Source: Luscinia megarhynchos (taxonomy: Eukaryota > Chordata > Aves > Passeriformes > Turdidae). Taken from it: a stretch of DNA of 64,000 nucleotides. Shown piece by piece: positions 1 through 10,540 of this stretch. Under the pieces are notes generated by a model. It did no database searches, had not been told where the DNA came from, and saw only the letters and a list, made by a program, of their open reading frames with translations. Position 1 is the stretch's first letter. Every line of letters begins with the position of its first letter. The stretch is from the NCBI GenBank assembly GCA_034336665.1, contig CM067592.1, forward strand, positions 47,955,761-48,019,760. The letters are read 5' to 3'. A program made the translations under genes and the position numbers.

Positions 1-1177
1 ACTTAGGAATACTTTTCATTCATGCAGTAAATCAAACTTTATAGAAGTACATTTTCATTAGATAAAGAGTAGATCTGCTCAATTATTACTTACAAAAAGA
101 AAAAAAGTGTTTATCTTGAAAACAATTTTTTGAAGTGTTACTGTAAATTAGACACAAATGAAAAACATAGTTTGTTTTCAGTATATTTGTTTTGTTAATT
201 CAATCTAATGTACATTAGCAGAGCAATTCAAGTGTTTTTACTCCTGACTAACAAAAAGTGAACATCTTGAGGTGTAGAAAGCCTTTCCCTTCTCCAAAAG
301 AAACTCTGAGTAATTTCAGTTCCACCTAGATCCCTGTATCTTCCAACCAAGCCCCAATTTGCCAAATTAAACTCCAGTTTTTGGCATTGCAGGTGACATC
401 AAGAGAATCAGCAAGGATCAAAGTGCAGCACTAGGTCTGCCTTTGCTTTTGTACCCGCCATTCCCTGTACCCACCCTCTGATACCATTTTTTCTTACTAT
501 GAGTTATCCAACTGCTTTTATGAACAGCTCCCCTTAGCAATGGGTTAACTACTGATGGTCCTGTCCCTCAAACGTAGAAGTCCTTATATTGAGAATGAAT
601 CATTGTTATCTTGTACTGAATTAATAGCAGAAGTATAGGAGGGATCTTTAAGCTTGGGATATCATTTTTTCTTTATTTTTGATCTTCCTGGTAAGTTTTA
701 GGGATGCTGCTTTTAAAACTTTTTTGGAAGACTGACCAACTCTAAGCCATTTTGAATTAATGAAGACTAATTTTAAAGTTAAAATATTTTCATAAATCCA
801 GATTAAAGTATTTCAAAATTGCTGTGACTGAGGTTATTTGAATTTTTTAATTGCTTGTGCACTCTGTTACCTAATTATGTTGTGTTTGATAATTTGTGAT
901 TTTCCTCTCATGCCTAAATACATCAAAAGATGTTTTATTGGAGAATACTGCTTACGAGTTTAATGAATTCATGAGAACTGCGACTGGTTAATAACTTCAC
1001 AAATCTGAGAAAACTAGAATTTATTTCAACACCTCATTGGCTATCCTTGCTGAGCCAGAAGTTCCCATACCTTTATTTTCCTTCTGTCAACTAAACTAGT
1101 GAGAACACTACTTGCCTTCTTCATGTATTAAAATATGGGGTTCCATGGGTTTACTTATGATCATAACTTAAATAATA
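1..1177. other. AT-rich unique sequence, no gene seen
   Basis: No repeat family, RNA gene or coding frame is recognisable. A 5' splice-like CTG|GTAAGTTT occurs at about 691 without a convincing 3' splice site in front of it, so I do not call an exon. Confidence 0.5.
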
Positions 1178-1372
1178 GGATAGTGGCTTGGGTTGAAAGG
1201 TACTTTAAAGATCATCTAGTTCCAGCCCACTTAACACGGACTCATTTCACTAGACCATGTTGCATCACCCAGCCTGGCTTGAACCTTCAGGATGGGGCAT
1301 CTGCAAATTCTCTGGACAACATATTCCAGTGCCTCACCACCCTAATAGGAAAGGACTTCTCCTGAAAAGACA
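1178..1372 (-). mobile_element. CR1 LINE 3'-end fragment
   Basis: Read on the plus strand this is the reverse complement of a CR1 3' untranslated region. It runs from a GGGTTGAAAGG block at about 1190, through GATCATCTAGTTCCAGCCCA and a block near 1260-1350 matching the usual 'gcctggcttgaac ... cagtgcctcaccaccct' order, and fades after about 1372. CR1 is the dominant LINE of birds and other sauropsids and is usually truncated at its 5' end. This copy has no coding part and is decayed. The left boundary is approximate. The LTR that begins at 1416 lies just beyond it. Confidence 0.85.
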
Positions 1373-1410
1373 CCTGATGCATACAAGGGGATTGCATCCT
1401 TTGTACTTTT

Positions 1411-1415
1411 ATATT
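1411..1415. repeat. 5' target-site duplication of the LTR (ATATT)
   Basis: ATATT directly precedes the LTR terminal TG and is repeated exactly after its terminal CA (2127-2131). A 5-bp duplication is a normal retroviral integration footprint and is common for ERVL-like elements. Confidence 0.8.
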
Positions 1416-2126
1416 TGTGTTGGGTTGATGTGGCCAGAAAATGTGTATTTTATCACCATCTGTTAAAACCAGGTGGGGCAGTGATTCCTTATCTCTGTGG
1501 CACGTACTATCTGCTAATGGGCCATCTTTAAGACAAGATGGGGCAATCATCTTTATCTTTTCCACAACCCATCCTCCCTCCAGGAAGATGTCATCTGCTG
1601 CTGGCCCAGAAAGTCCCACTGTATGACTGATAAAATTACATCATCCCACTGGGAGATGCTCCAGCCAGGGGGAGGAGCCAAGCCTTTCCTACCTAAATAA
1701 AAATTGAGTTTTGGACATCAAGATACCTTCTTTCCACTGGATTCCAGAGAAAAGCTGAACCTTTCCACATCATCCCTGGACCTTCAGAGGAAAACTGCAC
1801 CTTCTACAGGAGCACTGCTTCAGCTGAACCACATCTGCCACTGCAGGGGGACTGTGGCCACCATTTAATGGGACTGCTACAACACCCTGACTGACAGGGT
1901 GTCAGGTTGTATTCTGACTCTGTCAGGGTTGGGATTGTTCTTTGTAATACTGCATTTCTATTTTAATTTTCCTAGTGAAGGACTGTTATTCCTGATTCCC
2001 TTATCTTTGCCTGAAAACCCCTTAATTTCAAAATTATAATAATTTGGAGGAAGGGGGTTTACATTCTCCATTTCAAAGAGAAGCTCCAGCCTTTATTGGC
2101 AGATACCTGTCCTTCAAACGAAGACA
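1416..2126 (+). mobile_element. Solo LTR of an endogenous retrovirus (probably ERVL-like), 711 bp
   Basis: The element starts TGTGTTGGGTTG and ends CCTTCAAACGAAGACA. It therefore has the TG...CA termini of an LTR and is flanked on both sides by ATATT. No internal retroviral region or second LTR copy lies next to it, so it is best read as a solo LTR left by recombination between the two LTRs of a provirus. The plus orientation is inferred from an A/T-rich TATA-like box at about 1695-1703 in the first half and a T-rich 3' part (about 1930-2000) that looks like the R/U5 side. The overall text resembles LTRs I recall from passerine genomes; that family match is from memory. No protein-coding capacity remains. 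Confidence 0.85.
1691..1703 (+). promoter_or_regulatory. TATA-like or poly(A)-signal-like box inside the LTR
   Basis: The stretch ACCTAAATAAAAA lies about 275 bp into the LTR, downstream of a GC-richer block (GGGGGAGGAGCC at about 1669-1680). An A/T box after a GC-rich segment is the usual U3 promoter arrangement, but it also contains AATAAA. Which role it had cannot be decided from sequence. Confidence 0.35.
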
Positions 2127-2131
2127 ATATT
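2127..2131. repeat. 3' target-site duplication of the LTR (ATATT)
   Basis: Exact copy of 1411-1415, immediately after the LTR terminal CA. Confidence 0.8.
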
Positions 2132-2875
2132 ATATCATATTATCCTTTCATATTAGAAAAATCACTGGGAATCTTATAGAAACTTAGACATGCTTTTCCA
2201 TGAAATGAGGCACAGAAAAGGAAAGGAAATACTATGATGGGTGGCATTGATTTAATGGACCTAATGAATGAAAGAAACGCAGTCAAATGGACTTTCTGAG
2301 AAGCATTGTTGATCTTGTCGCCATTGCTGCCCATCATCTGCCTGCTCCTGAGCAGCAACCCACTGCAGGGCAGAGCTGTAGGTGATCAGCACAGCTTTGC
2401 CCACGTGGCAGGCAATGAGTGCTGCTGTGCCAGTCCTCGGCAGCACTTTTTTTTATCTGCGTGTAGTGTGAGGTGTGCTCTTCTGTTGTTAGTTCATTAA
2501 AACCTAGTGCGAATAGACTCACAGAAGGATGCCCTAGGAAGAGCAAAAAAGCTTTAGATGTATCCTGAAATACTTGCGCTCGTGACTAGGGCGAAACAGC
2601 TTGAAACAGCTCAATTGTCAGATAGATACTGTGATTTCTAGTAATTGCTCATTAAAAATAAATATTCTGGATGTGACAAAGAAAAATATAACAGCAATTA
2701 TAAAAATGTCTTTAAAATATAAACTTTGTATGTTGGTTCATTATCTTATCAGGATGGACATTTAGAGAAATATTTTGTGATTTTGTCTTAATTATTCACT
2801 CAGTTCAAGAAAATTAAAGTTAATTGGTCAGTTATTAGTAAAAAGAAAGAGTTTGTTGGAAAAATGGTATTTTAG
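2132..2875. other. Unique sequence with one GC-richer block
   Basis: Most of the stretch is AT-rich and featureless. The segment at about 2296-2455 is clearly GC-richer, contains an E-box CACGTG at about 2403, and is open for 60-70 codons in several frames on both strands. I do not recognise any of the translations. It could be a conserved regulatory element, a decayed exon, or a chance GC patch. Confidence 0.4.
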
Positions 2876-2958
2876 AAAAACAAACAAACAAATAAAACAA
2901 AGATAAAAACAAAAACAAAAAAAACCCTCAAAAAACAAAACAAAACAAAACCTCCAAA
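2876..2958. repeat. A-rich low-complexity tract (CAAA/AAAAC units)
   Basis: Interleaved CAAA and AAAAC units on the plus strand, with few G and T. The minus-strand open frame across it is rich in Phe and Cys purely because of composition. Confidence 0.85.
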
Positions 2959-5409
2959 GCAGTAAAATAAGCATACATACATTTTCTCTAAGAAAAAGAT
3001 ATTCACATATTTCACTGTAATCATCCTCAAAGATGTTCATAGAAATTTGTCTTGACTCTGGGAGGTGTTGGGAGAAGTTATGAAGTGCCCATTCTCTATT
3101 CAATGAAGTTCTCTTCATTTATCTAGGCAGAGTTTTCTTTCAGTTACTGATTTTAAAATAATTTTTTTTTTTTTTTTTGAGAGGATGAGTACTTCATGGC
3201 TAACATAGTACTAAATACCAGGCGCAGACAATGAGTTGTGATAGGCAGAGAGATTCACTGTTCTGAAAAATGCATTTGGCTCTGGAGGAACAGTGAGCAA
3301 ATACTGTTCATTCCAGTTTCCCATTAATTTAGATGGCCGCTTGTGTGACTTGGATATTCTTGTCAAAGGGATGTGCTAAATCCAGTCCCAGAGCACACTC
3401 ATTTGGAATGACTGAAAAATGGATGGTTACCAACACACTCCATCATTAAGCAGTTGTTAAATCTCCATCTTAATCTCTTTTCATCCATGATTTTGAATCG
3501 GCTGGAATACTTTTCTCGCCCTTGGATTGTTTAATTAGTACTGCGATTGCGAAGTTTTTTGTTTGTTTTCTGAGTTGTTTTACAGAAAAAGTTAACTTTC
3601 TTCTATGCAAGTCCTAGATTCTGTATTCATAGGAGTCATGAGCAAATGCTCAATATTTTTAGGCATGTGATTTAAATTCAAACAACTCCTAGGCTGTAAA
3701 TGAATCACGTGCTTTACTAGATATGAACCAAAATAGTGAGCAGGGGTATGAGAGGTGGGAGGAAGCTGTTCTGTTAGACACACATGTTGGCTCTGTCTTC
3801 TTGCTGTGGTCCTAGGGCTGACTGACAGGGTGTCCTACACTAAGAAATAATAAAGAGTAATTGTTTTGTGTACAGCACAGTGGGTTTGTGAATTAGGCAT
3901 AATTTATGTAAAACTATTGCATGAGATACAAGGATGTGGACAGCGGGTAGACTAGATAGATTGTGTTGCTGAATCTAGAAAACAGCAATCAATTAAATGG
4001 AATAAAGAAATACAATGATTGGTTATAGAAATGTGATTAACTCATTGCTTGTAATGCCTACCATTGGGAGAAACCACTGATAATGTAATTACAGCAAATG
4101 AAACCAAATTATTGTGTATTTAAACAGTTAGAAGCAATGTGTGTCTTGTTAATTAGCCAGGGATTTTTAAATGAATTCACCCCTAATATATTGTATAAAG
4201 ATAGAAAGCTGTTCTTTACCAAAAACTTCAAAATTTTCTGACTGTGGGTATATTTTAAAAATAAAAATATTAGTAAAATTCTAGGAGAATTTTGGTATAC
4301 AAAGACAATAAAATTATTTTCTGAAAGGTAAATAATAATTAGATTTTTAATAATCTGATGCTGAGAAGCAATCACTGTCACAGCTCAAGATTAAAAATAC
4401 ATAAAATATAGCACATTGAAATAAATCAGTCATAAAATAGAATTTTTTATATTTAGTTGTGCGAATATGTTTACACAGGCTAGAAAATGGACTGTACCAA
4501 TTTGCTTTGCACCTTGAAGGCAGCAATGCATGACTGCAGTCAGAGATCTGCAGTCATATCTTGTAGATGAACAACTGTAGTTCATACAAATGACAGGAGT
4601 TGCCATAAATATTTTAAAATGTACTTCTTTGTTAGTAGCCCATTAAACAATTGCATACTCAACCAGTCCAAATTAGTCCTTCATAATTTTCTGCCTAAAG
4701 AGCACTGTTATAAATACTCAAGAAAATCAGGAGATCATGGTTGGATGGCCCCTAGCAACTCTGTAGTAACAACACGGAGAATTAGCCTATGCAGTTCTTT
4801 CAGAAGGATACTGAATCTTGGAGATGAACCAAAGGGGTAACGAGGGAGGTTAGCTGTACAAATATCTGTTACAACACTGCATTTTGGGGATAAATGAAGG
4901 CACCATAGCATGAAAAGGAATGGTGGGAAGTAAAAGTCCAAAATATAAGGAATGTGAAGCACGAAAGGTACTCCAGCATGTAAAATATATATAAAGTCAT
5001 GAATTTGGGTCCCCATTGATAAATATAGGTGACAATAAACATAAAGGGATAGCTAATTTTTGGGTTATCTTCCACTAGTAAGAAAGCAAATGGAGAACTA
5101 AAAAGAGAAGAATACAAGTGTCTAAGGCCTTGCATTGTAGAAAGAATGCCTACAAGAGGAAGAAATAACCTTTCCAGAAGCTCTATGAAACTCAATTTCC
5201 TTTCAGCTTTCTCTGAGAAGAAAGTTTCCATCAGATAACTTGGCTATAGTTAGAGCAAAAAGGTTAAAACATACTACTCAAATACCAGGTTTAAGACTGA
5301 CTCCAGCATTATGTCAGTGGAAGCCTCACCAAAACCAGCTGCTAACGAGAACTACTTTTGTTTCAAACAATCTGTTTTTGGATTTAGCTGGTTTCCAGGC
5401 TACTACAAT
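2959..5409. other. Unique AT-rich sequence, no gene seen
   Basis: A run of about 16 T lies near 3163-3178. No repeat family was recognised. Minus-strand frames of 90-120 codons at 4109-4381 and 4869-5231 are hydrophobic, match no family I know, and fit chance expectation. Confidence 0.5.
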
Positions 5410-5431
5410 GGGGGAGGGGGGATTGGGGGGG
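5410..5431 (+). other. G-rich tract, possible G-quadruplex
   Basis: Three runs of 5, 6 and 7 G are separated only by A and ATT. The 7-G run can be split into two tracts, so four tracts of at least three G with very short loops are available on the plus strand. This satisfies the usual G-quadruplex pattern. It is isolated in AT-rich DNA. Confidence 0.6.
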
Positions 5432-6733
5432 AGCTAATATCTTTTCCCACCCATTCTATTCCTGATTTCAATTCTTAATTTTCATTTGATAGTATATCAA
5501 GTAAATTTTAAGCACTACCCCAGTATAAGGCTTCTTTCATATTCCTATCTGCCACCCCTCACCATATAAGAATAAAATAGAATAGTTTAGTCCTGTTATA
5601 GTGCAAAGGATCAGCTTTCTGTTTGAGGAAAATGCTCCAAAAGTGAGAAAGTTAAAGAAAGTACCTGGACTTTCCTCATTTTGGATGGCAGTGACACACT
5701 GATCCTTCTGAAACCTTCTCATGACATTGTTCATGCAAATTAAGCTTGTCCACAGGCAAATGAAAAAGGGTGTTCTGTACCAGAGAGCTATCTCTGAATG
5801 CTAAGAACATCTCTCTTTGTTGCAGAGAAGGGCATATTAACGGCATGAGTCATTCACTTTTGACCATGACAATAGTAATTTTTTTATCAGTTTCCATGTG
5901 TATTTCTAAAACAAATTCGTTTCTTTGCTTCGAACTGCTTTATGATATACTCAACTCAAAGGTATGATGAATACCTTCAGTTTTTCCAGCAGTGTTGTTT
6001 CTTTCTTTCTATTTCAATATAATAAACACCATTTTTATTTTGCAAATTAATAATGCATTTGAAATCTGTGGGTGTTTTTCCTACAGAAAACTCCTGCATG
6101 GAATTTTCCATGCTTTAATATCATTTTGGATAGTGATAACAGTCAAAAAGGTAGCTTAGCACTTGTAACATGATCGATTTGCCATTGCTGTAATTGCTCA
6201 TTCACAGCTGCGTGACGGTTGAAGTTTTTTTAATAAATGTGATTTTACCAACAGTTTTAGTGATTAAAATTTTTGTGCAACAAAAAAGAATGAAGATACA
6301 ATGAATTTAATTTTCTATTGAGAAACAATTTTTGTTTATTTGTTTGTTTGTTTAGGTTTTGAAGGAGGTTGGGGGATTTTTTTTGTTGTTTTTTGTGCAA
6401 GGTGTTCATGTTTTGTTTTGTTTTTTTTTTCTTGAAGATCTGGTCTTTGAAGAAAGAATGGAAAGTAATCAAAACATTTTTGAAAAAAGAGCATAATAAT
6501 AAAGTGATAGGAAAAAATAAATGAAGAAAGCTTCCACTAAACAATGATAAAGAGTTTTGCTAACATGCCACAGAACCCGTGAGTTTCCAGAGTTCAGATT
6601 GGTTTTAGATCAGAAACTTTGTCCCAGTTTATCCCCAAAATATAAAAAAAAAATAATTAATTGTTAAAGTAACTCTGTTCCTTGGCAACTATTGAAGGTT
6701 TTTCAGATCTTGAAAACAGCTAGAAGTTGTAAA
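5432..6733. other. Unique sequence with T/G-rich tracts
   Basis: Contains a short GTTT repeat at about 6330-6354 and T-rich DNA from there to about 6430. No gene or transposon is recognised. Confidence 0.5.
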
Positions 6734-7290
6734 ATCTGATAAAGTTCCAGATATTGCGTGTGGGATGGGGCAACCCTGGATATATGTATAGACAGGGGAA
6801 GGTGACCAGTGACAGAAACCGACTGTCCCACTCTGCTCTGCATAAAGTGTTGTCTCACCTTGAAAATTGCATACAGTTTTGGCCACTACAATATAAGAAA
6901 GCTATAGAACTATTTGAAAGTTCAAAAGAGACCAACAAAGATGAAGGTGAAGGGCGTTGAGATGAAGCCATGTGAGGAGCAGCTGAAGTCGCTTGGTCTG
7001 TTCAGCCTGGAGAAGAGGAGACTGAGGGGACACTCATTGCAGTCTACACATCATTAGGAAAAATACGGGGGCAGACAATGTCCTTTATCTCTTTTTTCCC
7101 AGAGGGTGGCTGGGCAATGGAACAGGCTTCCCAGGGAGGTGGCCACAGAACCACAATTCTGATAGAATTCAAGAAGGTTTGGACAATACTCTTGTGCACA
7201 TGGTGTGACTCTTGAGGACATCCTGTGCAAGGACAGGAAATCAATAAATCTTGTAGGTCCCTTGCAGTTCAGGATATTCACGGATTCTAT
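6734..7290 (+). mobile_element. CR1 LINE, 3' part in sense orientation
   Basis: Diagnostic CR1 blocks appear in order: a TTGGTCTGTTCAGCCTGGAG block followed by an AAGAGGAGACTGAGGGG block (about 6994-7030), an AGGGTGGCTGGGCAATGG block (about 7100) followed by a 'caggcttcccagggaggtggc' block, and a final GTAGGTCCCTTGCAGTTCAG block leading to GGATATTC and a degraded ATTCTAT tail near 7290. It begins in the distal end of the reverse transcriptase frame and runs through the 3' UTR. It is 5'-truncated and no intact frame remains. Both ends are approximate. Confidence 0.9.
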
Positions 7291-8485
7291 AAAATTGTCA
7301 TAGCTACCAAGATTCTTCTTATTTGAAAATTTGGATGGTGAAGTTTCAGCAATTCTCACATAAAACGCACGTGCCATCAGGAATAGCATATTTAATTTGC
7401 CAAGTAAAGTAAGAACATGGTTTTATGGTTTCATCATCTGAGCTGTCCTGCTTAATGTTTTCCTGGCTAGGATTTATCTGACCTTAAAATGTGTCACCAG
7501 TTTAGACTTGGTTAGTATATAGATTCATGTATGACAGAATTGTCCAGAATATATAAAGCAGATGTATCACCACTGCAGACATAGAGGAAATAGACAGAAA
7601 AAAAAAAAAAAAAAAGCTTTATTTTCACTAACCATACAAAGAAGCAGTTGAAGAAACTTCCATTTTCATTTGGAGCAGGATTTTCTCAGGATCTTCATTT
7701 GCTGGCACTGCTCAGAACTGAGATCTGTAGGGGAGATTGCTTCCTGTCCTCCTACCCACAGGATTTCCATCACTGCAGTCAACCAGGGAGCAGCACGCAG
7801 ATGAACCTAGGAACGAGGCAGGCAGGGGAACAAACAAAGGAAAAAGAGGACTGCTAACATTTTTTCAAACCATGATTTCTGCTCATAGTTTTTCTATTTA
7901 AATATGTCAGATTTTATTGTCACATTAACTTGGGAAATACCTTTTGTTTTACATCTAGAAACAACTTTTAATTCTCTTTGAAGAACTAAATACAATTGGA
8001 TACATTTGTCTTCCAGGAACATAATCTTTTCTCAGTGGGGATGACATATAACTTGAAATTGTTAGGTGACCTCTGGAAAGATGAAAGGATATGCCTCTCT
8101 ATTTAATGCAATTTTCTTGTTCTAATTAGTGGTGAGGCTTCACGAGATGGCAGATATGATCTAACAAATCACAACTGTCAAAGGCTTCCCCTTTCATGTA
8201 TTCTACCAACTGCTTTTGACACCATGCTGGTTTTTCCCATGCAGTGATTTCAGTGCTTATTTGTCTACTCCATGAACAGATTCACCTTGCTAAACTGCCA
8301 GGACGCTAACCTGACAAGAAAGAAAATTGTTTCATTTGATGTTTGTGAGTCCATTTGGCTTACCTGAGAGTTGGGGGAGGTGCCAGAGCTGGTTTATGTG
8401 GTATCACAAGGGTCTAGGATGTACCCGTGAGAGTCAGTGAACAATTAAACCAATGCACTTATAGCAGGGAAACTTCACTTGCATG
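7291..8485. other. Unique sequence, no gene seen
   Basis: An 18-A homopolymer lies at 7598-7615. I see neither a retrocopied gene upstream of it nor a matching target duplication, so I do not call a retropseudogene. Confidence 0.5.
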
Positions 8486-8706
8486 GTTTGCTTTTGGGTT
8501 TTGGTTAGTTTTTTTGTTTGTTTGTTTGTTTATTTGGGATTTTTGGTGCTTTTTGGGGTTTTTTTTTTGTTTGTTTGTTTGTTTTGTTTTTTGGTTTGGT
8601 TTGCGTTGGGTTTTTTGGGGGTTTTTTTAGTTGTTTTTATTTTTTTGTGTGTGTTTGGGTTTTTTGGGGTTTTTTTTCTTTTTTTTTGTTTGGTTTGGGT
8701 TTTTTG
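8486..8706. repeat. T/G-rich low-complexity tract (GTTT, GGTTT, GGGTTTTTT)
   Basis: About 220 bp built almost only of T and G, with GTTT runs and several GGG/GGGG runs separated by six or more T. Overlapping open frames of 67-92 codons (Phe, Gly, Leu, Val, Trp, Cys) are compositional artefacts. The plus strand is G/T and the minus strand C/A. Confidence 0.9.
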
Positions 8707-10486
8707 TACAGTAAATTACATATGGTGTTTCTAGCTATCTCTTTTTGGCGGATTTCTAGAGCAGAGCTGGTGACAATGTACTGTGCACATATCTAATTCT
8801 TTGTGAGACAGGAATTAAGCCAGGCAGATCATCTGTTAAAATAACATGAAAAAGAGTCCATGCAAGGTTACATACAAACAGAAGAATAATGACAGATCTT
8901 AACATAATGCAGCAAAGGTGTCTACTTATCTTGCTGTATATTAATTGATTATTAGTATTTTGTACGGGATAGCTTTATTCTCAATATAAATCAATTTTGA
9001 TCACTTGCTGTTCAGTACTTCCTTGCCATGAGTCTGTACTATAGTGTATCATTAGATTGCAGGGCGAGGACTTTTTATTTTGACATGTTTCTCCTATTAT
9101 TCAGTGCTGTTTACGGTGAGATTTTTCTGGGTGTATAAATAGCAGTTGAAACTGTGTGTGCATGGGTGCATGAGAGATGGGGAAAAAGGGGGAATGATGG
9201 AGAAGGAATAGGAAAGAGAGTGTACAGAAGGAACAGAGGGAGATAAATGTTACATCCAGGCAATAGCTAAAAAGCAGCAGGGTTCCCAAAACCAGTGTAC
9301 TAATTGTTCTACTACCTGGCCTGGCCATGAGGAAATTGGACATGATATTTGAACATAATCTGCTGGACATTAATTTTTCATTTGGAAAGGAAACTGCAAG
9401 TTTGGAGCCACCTAAGAGCTGAATGTTTTCTAATGCAGTGTGCTGAAGAGGAATGAGAAGAAATTTAAGTATCAAAAATGCACAAACAACCCTGCTTTTA
9501 CCTGCCAAGACTGACATGTTGTTAGCTCTGTGGAGAGAGAATATTCAAATCTACCTGCTGTTTTTAATGAGTCCTGAGATATTTGCTGCAAACCTGGATA
9601 TCAGATCAAGTGCTGACTAAATGAGTACTGACCATAACAGAGCTGCTGATAAAAGGTCTTTTTACTCGTACTGGGTTGGTCTAAATTAACAATGTGCATT
9701 TTTGAGACACTTTTCTCTAGCAGCAGTATACTAAATATAAATAGCTAATTTTAGCTTTGTGATTGGACTGTAAAGTTGCCGTACTCTGCCAGCCACTTAA
9801 ATAATGGATGAATACAAGCACAAGACCAAGAAAATCGTGGTATCTTCCCTCACTATCAGCTTTCAGAAAAAGGGCATTCTCACCTGGTAACATTCAGTTA
9901 CTCATATTTCTGGTTCTGATGCTGAAAATTTTGAAAGTGAAATAAAAACTTCTGTCTCTCATTGTCTGTGTGATGTGAAATGACATATTAAGAGACAGAT
10001 GATATCTCTTAGGAAGAACCAAGTAAAAGAATTGCTAGAACAAAATTACAATACAATTGGGGTTTTTTATTATTTCTGTTGTATTTACATGCTTATTACT
10101 TGGCCTTGTACCTCACACCATTGGTATATAAGAATTGCTTATATATTGACATAGTATTGGTTTAGTAATGTAATTCATATATTGTATTAGGAAAATAGTA
10201 TGGCATCAACTGAAAGCTATTCATCAGCATTCTCTTAATAATATATCTAGGGGCAACCTTAAAAAAACAGTGAAAGGCAGAATAAAAATTTTTTTAAAAG
10301 GGGGATTTGTATGTGAAATTAGCTGCTGCTAGTGGAAATCTCCTCTCAGTGTACAGTTACTGTTTATGAAGCTGGGGTTTTTTTACTTTTCAATTTTTCT
10401 AGGTACAAGAATGAATTTTGCCTACCAAGATGCAGAAATTGATATATGATTTGTTCTGGCTCAGTTGTTGCCATAGAGTTGTGCTG
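8707..10486. other. Unique sequence, no gene seen
   Basis: Includes a 138-codon minus-strand open frame (9101-9517), hydrophobic in its second half and resembling no family I know. By a rough estimate with about 7 percent stop codons, one frame this long is expected by chance in a window this size. Confidence 0.5.
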
Positions 10487-10540
10487 GATCACACACAACT
10501 ATGACAATTTTTTGATCACACACAACTATGACAATTTTTT
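10487..10540. repeat. Perfect 27-bp tandem duplication
   Basis: The unit starts GATCACACACAACTATG and ends in TTTTTT. It occurs at 10487-10513 and again without a mismatch at 10514-10540. A third partial match (GTGATCA) follows at 10545. Perfect identity suggests a recent duplication. Confidence 0.9.

Noticed and set aside
7598..7615. Poly-A run as the tail of a retropseudogene
   Set aside because: No coding similarity upstream, no AATAAA at the right distance and no flanking duplication.
8483..8796. Phe/Gly/Cys-rich frames that look like membrane proteins
   Set aside because: Translations of a T/G low-complexity tract, open in several overlapping frames.
9101..9517. 138-codon minus-strand open frame with a hydrophobic second half
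   Set aside because: The hydrophobicity follows from T-rich codons. No signal peptide context, splice sites or family resemblance.
9892..9929. Minus-strand 38-nt segment between TTTTCAG and GTGAGAAT
   Set aside because: Splice-like on both sides, but not frame-preserving and with no other support. Listed to show how often such pairs arise by chance in this window.
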